From NCBI GenBank assembly GCA_036346405.1, contig CM070562.1:63888195-63952194 (forward strand): DNA of 64,000 nt, in the 5' to 3' direction. Below are positions 54,491 through 64,000 of this stretch, piece after piece (positions within the stretch are counted from its first letter, which is position 1; each line of letters opens with the position of its first letter). Both the position numbers and the translations under genes were made by a program. Below the pieces are notes generated by a model. It was not told the origin of the DNA. It did no database searches and was given only the letters and a program-made list of their open reading frames with translations. This DNA comes from Phyllostachys edulis (taxonomy: Eukaryota; Streptophyta; Magnoliopsida; Poales; Poaceae).

Positions 54491-57400
54491 TTGGATCACC
54501 TTGCTTAAGACCCTTTTGAATTTGAAAAAAAGACCTAAGATCATCATTAACTTTTATGCCAACACTCCCTCCCTTAACGAAATTTTCGACCCAGGAACAC
54601 CATTTAGAAGGAAGACCTTTCATCTTCAAAGTTTGAAGTAAAAATGCCATTTAACTTTGTCATAAGCTTCCTCAAAATCAACCTTAAAAATTATTCCATC
54701 CAATTTTTTGTGATGCATCCATGGATGGTTTCATGAAGGATGACAAATCCATCAAGAATAAATCTCCCCTACATAAAAGCTGGCTGGGATGATCCAATTA
54801 CTTTTTGAGCTACACTAAAAATTCTATTAGTGGCCACTTTAGTAAATATTTTAAAGCTAACATTTAAAAGACAAATCGGCCTATACTGTTGAATTTGCTT
54901 AGCATCCATTTTTTTTGGAATCAGTGTAATGATCCCAAAATTCAAGCTAAAAAGAGGTAGAAAAAAACTATGAAAATCATGAAATATGGCCATCATATCA
55001 TTTTTAATGATATCCCAGAACACTTGATAAAAATCTGCTGGAAAGCTATCTGACCCAAGTGCTTTATTATGTTCCAGTTGAAAGATGGCCTCTTTCATGT
55101 CCTTTTCAGTGAACGGATTTATAAGGAAATCGTTTTCAGTATTCGAAACTTGAGGTATATCATTCTTGAAAGCATCAATCATAGATAAATGATTGACTTC
55201 GGATGGTCCAAATAGTTTTTTTGTAATAATTGGTGATATACTGTTTTAATTGTACATCACGCCAAATTATCCCCTCATCTTGCTCAAGCTGAAAAATTCT
55301 TTGTCTTCTGTGTTTACCATTCGCAATCAAATGATAAAAACGAGTATTTTGATCTCCTTCCAAAAGAAATTTTGCTTTCGACCTTTGATACCATTTAATT
55401 TCTTACTCTCTTAAAAGATATGCCAATCTTACATTAGCATATTTTTTAAGATTAAGGTCTTCATCAGACTGACGCAAAAACTCAGCCTTTTTATCTAATG
55501 AATCAATTATCAAATTGAGTTCTATTTTTTTCCTTTTTATAAGTCCCACTACAGTTCTTAGCCCAATCGCAAAGAAATTGTCTAAGCGATCTAATCTTCC
55601 ATTGCCAAATTTGTAAAGAAGAATGACCTCTATTTTCCTTTTTCCACACATCAGCCACTATTTCCTTAAACCCTTCTCTACACAGCTAACCTAGTTCAAA
55701 TTTAAATAGAGGTTGATTCCCTTTATAAGAAGCCGCTCTCGTATTTAAAAGTAACAGCGTATGATCTGATAAGGACCTTTCAAGAGCAAATGATCGTGAC
55801 AGTAAAATTATGCTCGGTTTGTACTCATTAAATCTCTATCCAGCTTTTCAAAAGTTGGATTAGCTAACGAATTGGCCTAAGTATATTGTCTACCAGATAA
55901 ATCAATTTCCCTTAAATCCAAATTATTAATCACCGCATTAAATAGAAAAGGCCATCTATATTCGAAGTTATCCTTATTTTTTTTCCCGAATGCCTGATGA
56001 TATTAAAATCCCTCCCCCCAATTAAAATGGGATGAGGTTCTTTCCTACAGGCATGAACAAGTTCACTAAGGAACTTTTCCTTAAATTGACGTTGAGCTGC
56101 ACCGTAAACAGCTACAAGAGCCGCTACAAGAGCCCATTGGAAGTTATCAACTCGATTCTTTAAATGAAACTTTACATAGAAATCACCAGCATCAATAGAA
56201 CCAATATCATAGACCCGAGGATCCACCCCTAAAAGGATACCCCCCCCCCCGACTATTCGTGTGATGGAGAACAATGCCACAAAAACTTCCGTCCACCACA
56301 AAGATGATTAAGACTAGACCCTGAAAAGTCCTTTTTACCAGTTTCAAGAATGGCCACAAAATCTAAATGTTGCTCCTTAACCAATTCACAAATGTAATGA
56401 TGTTTAGCCAAGTCTCCCAAACCTCTGTTATTCCAAAAAAGACATTCCATTTTAACTTTAATTTGATTGGCCTAAACTGAGGACTCTTTTCTTTCTTCTT
56501 CCTAGATTGGGAAAACCTCTTTTTAGTTGTTACCAAGGTAAAATTAGACCTCCAACAAATCATCATCTAAATCACTACATAACTGATTAAGAACTAAGAA
56601 ATTGTTGTAACCCTGATTCCCAGCCTCCAACGCCTCAACATCTGTACATCCTAAATCTTTTAATTGTCCCGATTCAAGATTCTTAATACTTTTAATAGTA
56701 CTGGTAATCTCTGCATTATCATGACCTAAAGAAATTCCAACACTAGCAACTTTTTCTATAACTTGCTTATCAGTAAAAGACTGAAAGGAAAATTTATTAC
56801 CAGATGTTCTTGGATCAACTTCGAGATTAGGAACTTTTGCCCGCCATATGGCCTTTTGGACCGAGTCTTCATCCCCGAACTACTGCTTCTTTATGCGCTC
56901 ACTCTATCTAGGTTCCACTGACCTGTTCACATGTATCCCTTTGCTGTGCATTGAATCAACTTTAACTACCACATAATCTTTAGTCATCCCACAAATAGCC
57001 TCCGAGTCAGCTAGCAGCAGGATCGGATCCTCCTCTACACATGAGACCGCAATGATCCTCCCGACAGAGTCTGCTGCGGTAGCATGAAAATCACCCAGCG
57101 AGGTAATAACTGCTGGCGCCTTTTCGGTTGAGACGTCAAAGCTAGACTCATCATCCCTCGTCATAGCAGCTGGATCACTAGATAGCCCCAAGCCAACCCC
57201 AACAACTTTTGCAACATCCATTGGAATGTCCACTCTCTATTCAAGTCCTTTTGTCCTAGAAGCATCTCCCAATACCATGATCGGTGAAGCAAGAACCAGC
57301 CCCGAGGTGCTGTCTTCATCAACCACCTGAACTTCTTTAACCTTTGAACTATTGTTTGTCACCGAATTAGCATGCAACAGTGCTCCTGGCTCTATTAATG

Positions 57401-57802
57401 CAACCTTATGATCAGAGTGCAAACCGGGTACATCGGCCACCGAATGCTGCTCCTGCACATTCAAACTGAAACCATTTGCTGCCTCTTTTTTGAGCGCCCT
57501 AGGAGTAACCCAAATAGAATCTGAAGCCGTCAGCCCCAAGGTAGTCCCCTTAGAAATAGAGAACGACTATCCCGTGTATCTCTCAGAAGCATTTGATTTA
57601 ACATCCGAATTATTTTTCAATCTATTAGGGTCTCGATCTGCCATCTCAACATCTTTGCTTCTGCTCTATTTGTCCTCCCCCTCATGATCCTCACTTCGAT
57701 GAATACCTTCGTCAACAGTATCCACCACAGCCTCTTCAACTTTGAAAATAATATCAGAAACATATTCACCAACCACAATCTCAACACTAGGAGGTATTGC
57801 AT
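54491..57802 (-). pseudogene. LINE ORF1 end, endonuclease and RT N-half
   Basis: Minus strand from the top: the end of ORF1 (57802-56880; acidic, low complexity), a short spacer, then ORF2. ORF2 starts at about 56450 with MECLFWNNRGLGD, the first block of the AP-type endonuclease, and continues with GGILLGVDPRVYD and LIGGRDFNIIR (56250-56000). The linker has GDQNTRFYHLIANGKHRR (55360), and RT follows with GSDSFPADFYQVFW and YRPICLLNVSFKIFTKV (55080-54830). It stops at GLKQGDP, where the solo LTR sits; the remaining motif is at 49774. Frameshifts and stops are many. Confidence 0.88.
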
Positions 57803-58621
57803 TGTAACGTCCCAAAATTTGGCTTTTCAAAAATCTTTTGAATAGTTAGTAGGGAGAAAATTCACCATTTGGTTTTATTTGAATTAATAAAGCTTAATTG
57901 GGACTTTCATAAATCAAAAACAATTTAATATGATTAATCTCAACCTCAACTATTATCAAAACTATTTTATTTGGGTTTTATGTGCTTGGATATATTTTCT
58001 ACATTTTTTTAGAATTTTTCCGAGTGCATTTGCTACTTTCTAAGTTGCCCTTTGTGTTTTCTGCTATTTTCTAAAAAGGAAAATTAATTATTAATCTCAG
58101 ATTATCCTTAGGCTGAATCTCTTTCTTTGGCCCGCATCCAATCTTCTTTCGGCCCATTTCCTTGGTTCCTGGCTCGGTCCGTTCCTCCTTGCTTGGGCCG
58201 CTCCCGAGCCGGCCATTTCCTTTGCGCGTGCCTCAATCGAGCGCCGTCCCATTTCTCCTTTTTCCCGTCGCACCCGGAGCCAGGCCGCCGCTTCCTTTTG
58301 TTTCTTGCGCACGCGTGAGTAGCAAAGCCGACCGAACCAGCCGCGCCTTGGCCCTTTGCTCCTTCCCAATCTGGCTCGCCTTTCCTTCCCTAGGCCCAAG
58401 TCAGCGCGCGGGCGAAGCCAGCCGAGCCACCGGCCTTTTTTTTCGTTTCTTTGCGCGTGAAACCAGCTCCCTTGCCTTTTTCTTTTTCTCGCTGCCCGGT
58501 GGGACCGAGCAAACTAGCATGTGCCCTTCTTCTTCAAATCGTCCCGGACATGGACTCTCGAGTCCGTGTTTTACACGACAGGGTAGCGCCGCCGGCCCTT
58601 TGGAAACCCTAGCTCCAGTGC

Positions 58622-58629
58622 TATATAAA
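58622..58629 (+). promoter_or_regulatory. TATA box of gypsy LTR
   Basis: TATATAAA after GC-rich LTR sequence, on the strand of the LTR. The likely LTR transcription start is about 30 bases downstream. Confidence 0.55.
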
Positions 58630-61082
58630 GCAAAGCCTCCACATCAATTTCTCCGTGCCGCCATCCTCTTCCAAAACCTAAACTCTCTGCCTCATTCTCG
58701 TCTTCGTTGCACCGCAATCCACCAAAGAACAGAGCTGGCCACCGAAGCCTTCGTCGCCGTCGGAGCACCTCTGCCTAAGCTTCTACCGCCATTGGTTTCG
58801 CATCGACGCAAGCTTCACGGTGCTCTCATCATCTCCTCCCGAAGACCGCCGCCACACCGTTGTCGTCTTCATCCAATAACCGGCTGCCAGCATCATCTAC
58901 TCGATCTACTCCTTGGTAAGCCCAGTAGATCTTCTATGCGTGTCATCGTGCATCCTAACTCCATCTCATCTGATTCCCCACCTCTCTTTTGTTTCCTCTG
59001 CCGCCGGGACGCCATCACCGCGCTTCCCATCTAGCTCCGGTCAACCTTGTTGAGTCGCCATCCTCATCGACCTTGGGCCATCCCGAGCATTGCATCGTGC
59101 TCCTCATGCTACTGCCAACTCGGTGCTTCCCTCGTCCTTCGTCGGGCGACCTCAATCCGCTACCGCCGCCGTGTGCCGAGGACCTCTCTGTCGCCCAAGC
59201 CGCCGCCACCGACGAGCTGGTGTCTCCCTGACTGAACCATTGCCGCCTGAAGCTTCCCCATGCCTTCTCCGTTCTGGTGCTTCCTTTGGATCGTCTCGGG
59301 CGCCACTCCATTGCCCAGTTGCCGTCACCGACCGTGGAGCTCATCGCCGGCCAAGCCTCTATCGATCCCTCCCTCTCTCGGTTTCTCTGCACATGTGGCA
59401 CTCCACCTCACCCTTCCACATCCGCAGCCAAGTCAGCTCTTTGCTGATGTGTCATAGCCATGTGGCATCCTAGTCAAGCCATGTGGTGGACTCAAGTGCA
59501 CCTGAGTCCAAGGAGCTATGGACTCAGTCCATCATACACCATCTCTTTGACCAGTGGGACCCGCATGTCATCCATTGTTTTCATCTTTGTTTCACTTACC
59601 AGTGGACCCCACTTGTAAGTCTCCAACTCTTTTTATCTATTTTAATCCGAAGGAATATTCTCTGAATATTCTTTTCTCACTCAATTTCATCATTTCATGT
59701 GATTCTTCCAAAGCCCATATCTTTTGCATCCGAACTCCGATTGAATCCATTCAAATTCCTAAATTCATCTAAATTCGAGATCTATTTATCTGAGATTATT
59801 ATTTAATTTTTGGAGTTTGTTTGCTCTCTGTTGTTTATTTATTTAGTTTATTTGCTTGTTTACGAGTAGACGTTGATACTGCGAAGTGCTGATCAAGAAG
59901 GAGCTGAAGATCAAGGAAGTAGAAGATTAAAGTCTAAATAAGATCATCATTGCTATAGCGAGGCAAGTTATACCTTTGATCATATTGAACCCAGTTTTCT
60001 AAAATTATTTTGATTCAAATTATTGCATTTACTTTAATTATTTATTTCAATGTTTTTGGGATTAGTTAATATCCAATTTGTTATGACCTCCTTGTCTAAT
60101 TGTATGCCATAATCTTTTGTCACCCTAGATTGGTTTATCTAGTTGGTGCTATTGTATTACCAACGTGGGATGGTTAAATGCGATTAGTTTGCTTAGCCAT
60201 GCTACGAGTCATCATTTCATGTGAGTCGCAATAATAAACTTGACTAAGTGACTATGAAACTATGTGATAAAAACTATGTGTACTATGTGCTATTACTCGT
60301 TGATGGCATATGTTGCACTTAACCAACAGGGTGGGAAAAGGTTTTGGACGGGGGCAAGTGGTCTAGTATACTTTTATGGTGGATCTGTGTTAGCGGGAAT
60401 GATAGGTTAGAATTTGGAAATCTTGCCTTGGTCAATTAAGGACTTAACTTTGTACGCCATTGAACTGAGCCTTTCGTGCAACCATATGCCTGGTATGGGA
60501 TGGGCCTAACTTAGTAAGTTATGGAGACTTGACATTGATTACTCAGGTTGTAGGTTAGGTGTGTCGGATTGGGTGGAGGTGTGTACTACCAAGTAGTCGC
60601 ATCACGGGCGTGTTCGCCGTTTCCACATCAACGGTAAAAGTGCGTGGCGGCTAAGCATCTTTGGGAGTGTCAATGTTGAGATGAAGTTTCGAAAGATTTT
60701 GTTACGATCACTCGATCAAATTGATTGCATCTTGTGGGTAAAGTGTACAACCTCTGCAGAGTGTTGATCAATCTATTCAAATAGCCGCGTCCACAGTCAT
60801 GGACATGCTCGGGGATTTCACACGAGGGGTAGATTTTCATAAAACTTGGGATGGGATAGCTGTGTGAGGTAACTTACGCAGCTATGTGAATAACTTGATT
60901 AGGCTATGTGTCTTTGTGAAAACAAATGATAAAACTTATTATTGTCTATTTGTTTTGAATTATGCTTTCAATCTATTATTCGTATTCAAATTGCAAATGT
61001 TGCATTTCTGCAAAAGAACCACAGAAGCCATTCCTTTGGAATAAGCCTGCATCTATAATTTGCATTCTGTGGTATGACTTGC

Positions 61083-61099
61083 GAGTACGGTGTGTACTC
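61083..61099 (+). other. LTR palindrome GAGTAC/GTACTC
   Basis: Six-base arms and five-base loop, followed by 'atgcttgc'. It lies 365 bases before the LTR 3' end, matching the spacing in two other gypsy LTRs. Confidence 0.65.
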
Positions 61100-61464
61100 A
61101 TGCTTGCTTTAACAAATCAAGCAGAGGTGAAGGAATCGCCAGTCAACAAGGTCTACTTCAAGGATCGTGGAGAACTAGGTTGCGCACCCCAGCCGATTGT
61201 CTGTGAGCATATGGATGGGCATCACTGAAGTTATTCTGTTTCATTCCGCTGCAGCTTCATTGAGCTATCTGCCCTCTGAAGTATTAATTGTAAGATTTGA
61301 CCTTAAGGTCTTTACTCTGATGTTTATCGTTATTTGCCTATTTATTAGTTATCTTTGTTTATGGAAATAATATTTCACTAATGTTGCCACTGTGTGCACT
61401 AGCGTGATCCTGGACTAGTGCAGTATACACAGAGGGCCCAGAATTGTATTTTTGGGTCCCGACA

Positions 61465-62462
61465 TGCATCTATGTCCAGAACTCCCACCAGCAAACGAAC
61501 CAAATCGTTCTTACAAACCTTCTCCATGTCCACTCGCATAGTCGATCCAATGATCGACCCTATGACACAAATGCTCAAAAAGTCGCGAACTTCAAACGGC
61601 ACACCCAAAACCTGAACACATACCTTCTGAAGCTGATACTTAGGCGTGGGTTTTAAATTCCATTCCTCGAATTGTAACACCACCTTATGATCCTTCACAT
61701 GCACGTCCCCAATCGGAATTATACGAAGCATTTCAAGCCTAGTTGGAAAGTGAACTAAGAACGCCTTTTCCCCCTGAATCTCCACCTACGGCTGCCAATT
61801 TATTGGAATTAGTCTTCACAGTTCAACAATCAGAAGATCAGCAGAGAGGGAATCACCAATGATCTTAACAAGTCCTGTCTTATTATTATCTTTCCTAAAC
61901 TTCTTTGATCCTGATGTTGGGATGTGATAAAACCCCAAACCATCAGCACCAAACCCACACAGATTAGCAATAGGTCTTGGCATCAGCAACAACGGACATT
62001 TATTTGCCAAATGGTCATTTCCCTCACAAATATCACACATTAAGACGGTTTTGCAGTTGGCAATTACATGCCCCTTCCCTTTACACCGGAAACAAATCAG
62101 GTTGGAATCATCACCTGAGGAAACATTGATGACATGGTTACTACCCCCATCATACCTGTCATGCTCCCTGCCTTTGAAGCCTCCTTCGAAACGCCCACGA
62201 CCAGAACTGGGCGCCCGAGACTACGAGTGATTCGGTGCCGATCTACCACCAAGATCCGCTACTAGGGGACTTCCTTGCTCGCCCAAACCACCACCAGACC
62301 CAGTAGATTACCCACCACCACCACCGAAGATTGATTGACCAACTCCTCCGCTGCCCAGAACAAGTCCACCTTCCTGCCTGCTAGCAACCTGAACCTGCCC
62401 TTCGCCTCCCTTGACCGAGAATTGGCCACTGCCGAACCCAACGTGGGACACATGCTTACCAA
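61465..62462 (-). pseudogene. LINE ORF1 with two zinc knuckles
   Basis: Minus strand: a Gly-rich segment (62450-62180), two zinc knuckles (CFRCKGKGHVIANC near 62090 and CDICEGNDHLANKC near 62036), then CGFGADGLGFYHIP. A nucleic-acid-binding-like region (61785-61465; VHFPTRLEMLRII, LQVLGVPFE-like) follows and continues at 57802. This order is usual for ORF1 of grass L1-type LINEs, which coats the RNA. There are stops near 61800 and in the Gly-rich part. The upper end meets the hAT terminus at 62463, so the LINE start is outside the window. Confidence 0.8.
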
Positions 62463-64000
62463 CAGTGGCGGAGCCAGGATTTGAGAAAGACTCGGGCCCA
62501 AAACTAAATGGCTATAAGTCTATAACTAACATCAAATACTATCAACACTGAGGTATAACAAAAGTACAACACAAATGCACAATTGAAATAAAATTTGAAT
62601 TCGATGTTTAACGATACGACAAAATAGATAAAACATAGCAAAAAAAAAGAGAATGTAACATACCACTAGCACGAGATAATTTTTGCTTAATTATCAAAGA
62701 TTTAGTTCATTTGATCCTATCATATCTTCATCAACCATAGTACGAGAACCGAAGCCTGCAAAGATAAAATTGCATATGTAAATCAAGGACACAAGACCAC
62801 AACGTCATTTTTAATGCAAATTACGAAATAAGAATGTAACATACCACTAGCACGAGGTAGTTTCTGCTTACGCGTCCTCATACTTTGAAAACGTTGTAAA
62901 ATCTTGTTATCATTGATGCTTGCAAATATATCTCGCTCAATATAGCATATCATGCAATCATTCATCCATTCATCACTCATCTTATTCCACAACTCAGTCT
63001 TGATAATTTTCATAGTCGAAAGCTCTTTTCTACGGTTGCGGTTTACCTTGCAACAGCAAAATCAAGGCCAATTCAATGAGTCGATATACTAATGGAAAAA
63101 GCGTGTGTCTATCGGTCTGAACCATCTTCACAGAAGATTACCAAGGTCATTGCAACTTAAGAAATCCGGATCAGCTCTCACATCAGCAATAAATGTCTCA
63201 AGTTGGTCCTTAAGGAGTACACAATCATATTGGGAGAAGTCATCGGCATAAATCTTAGCAAGTTCAACTAGTTTATCTTCATCAAAGTTGGAAAAGGAAT
63301 TCTTTGGATCAAGACAAGCAATGCATCTCAATAGCGAGTAGATCTTTTCGCAAATCGATCGTTTAACTCAACAATAATTTGATCATGCACCACATTAAAT
63401 ATTTCATGATTGAAATGATGGTAGTAAGTTACCAATTGGCGCCATGACCTCTCGAGCGACCTCTACAGCTTATCGATCGACATATTTGGCACAATGATGC
63501 GATGTTGGAGACAAAATGTCTTTACCTCTTCAAAGAGCTCATCCCAACCATTCTGCCTTACGTGATTAATTTTTTGCAATGTGGTCCCAACCAATCCTAC
63601 AGCACGGACAATATTCTGATCCTTCCTTTGTAAGCATTGTGACAGATCATTCGTTTTGCCCAATATTCTGATCATAAGATGTAATATAAGCACAAATTCA
63701 AAACTCTCTATTTTTTCTAACAAACCTGAAGCTGTGGTCTTTTGAGTTGCATTAGTGGCATCATCACAAAAATTCTCTAATACCTCTAGGATCGCGTCCC
63801 ACATGAGAAGAAAATGACACAAGGTTTTGTGATGTGAACCCCATCGAGTATTCCCAGGTCTTGCTAGATTAGTTTCTTGATTTTTCCCTCTTCCTGTAAA
63901 AATTTCACCGCTCTCCAATTTGTTCACAAGATTGTCGTGGTGTTCTTGGGATAATTGATCGTGTCTCTTGCAAGAAGCATTAACAGTGTTGACAATTAAA
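62463..64000 (-). mobile_element. hAT element with ZMYM1-like transposase, runs off the edge
   Basis: The terminus CAGTGGCGGAGCC at 62463 is a typical rice hAT end. On the minus strand the transposase C-terminal half is readable: ESGEIFTGRGKNQETNLARP and NTRWGSHHKT (63900-63830), FEFVLILHLM and LSQCLQRKDQNI (63720-63600), then MRCIACLDPKNSFSNFDEDKL (63331-63260). The dimerisation end is MKIIKTELWNKMSDEWMND (63013-62955). Stops between pieces show decay. The 8 bases before the terminus are 'cttaccaa'; its partner duplication and the N-terminal half are beyond 64000. Confidence 0.82.

Larger units (their letters stand above)
57803..61464 (+). mobile_element. Gypsy solo LTR, 3.66 kb, TSD tgcat
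   Basis: Starts TGTAACGTCCC, ends GGGTCCCGACA, flanked by TGCAT at 57798-57802 and 61465-61469. Opposite in orientation to the other TGTAAC-type LTRs in the window. Removing it rejoins LINE ORF1 in frame (…DIDA | IPPS…). It has a TATA box at 58622-58629 and the conserved palindrome 365 bases before the end. The long plus-strand frame 58162-59034 is GC-rich LTR, not a gene. Confidence 0.93.

Noticed and set aside
58162..59034. 290-codon open frame on the plus strand
   Set aside because: Lies wholly inside the GC-rich part of a solo LTR with perfect target duplications, has Pro/Ser/Arg composition without a domain, and overlaps frames in other phases.

Overview
This is a stretch of plant nuclear DNA, almost certainly from a grass and most likely rice or another Oryza species. 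The evidence is a two-exon UGT85-type glucosyltransferase with grass-like GC-rich exons, an LTR that starts and ends like the BARE-1/RIRE1 copia family, Tekay-like (chromovirus) gypsy LTRs starting TGTAACATCCC, a MuDR-type transposase with a SWIM zinc finger, plant mobile domain (PMD) and GRF zinc-finger remnants, and a ZMYM-like hAT. I see no bacterial operons, CRISPR, rRNA or tRNA genes. Only one gene looks functional; the rest is nested transposons and gene fragments.

Layout. 1-6403: gypsy LTR (cut by the window edge), copia-like LTR fragment, decayed MULE transposase and the MULE's non-coding end. 6544-11183: UDP-glycosyltransferase gene, exons 6544-7066 and 10234-11183, with a 3.2 kb intron holding antisense LINE pieces, a CACTA MITE and a compound microsatellite. 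11184-14637: no recognised gene. 14638-23037: broken PMD transposon gene, its first part split by a 4.1 kb solo LTR (14955-19043), followed by a GRF zinc-finger pseudogene. 23962-30060: 3' LTR plus decayed pol of a chromodomain gypsy element (minus strand), fused to a second gypsy relic with gag and protease but no RT/RNase H/integrase (30070-32115). 33426-34465: 3' part of a BARE-like LTR. 34505-36830: intron-bearing fragments of an ascorbate-peroxidase-6-like gene and of the 26S proteasome ATPase RPT6, side by side. 38966-39566: MITE. 40170-41631: remains of another MULE.

41632-47884 repeats, in the same order and orientation, the gypsy LTR / copia fragment / MULE block of 1-6403. It is cut at 47884 by a minus-strand LINE whose three pieces lie at 47885-49774, 54491-57802 and 61465-62462. 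The LINE is split by two gypsy solo LTRs (49775-54490, TSD ttgga; 57803-61464, TSD tgcat) and abuts an hAT element at 62463 that runs off the right edge. The first of those solo LTRs itself contains a BARE-like copia solo LTR (52443-54016, TSD ctgcg). The insertion order is therefore MULE block, then LINE, then gypsy LTR, then copia LTR.

The features are mostly not cooperating genes. The main biological link is that the left copy of the duplicated MULE block ends about 50 bp upstream of the UGT TATA box. The right copy is cut by the LINE at the equivalent position, so a second UGT gene could lie beyond the right edge. I found no new defence or catalytic system. The best leads are this duplication, the captured APX6/RPT6 fragments, and a palindrome conserved in sequence and position among the gypsy LTRs.
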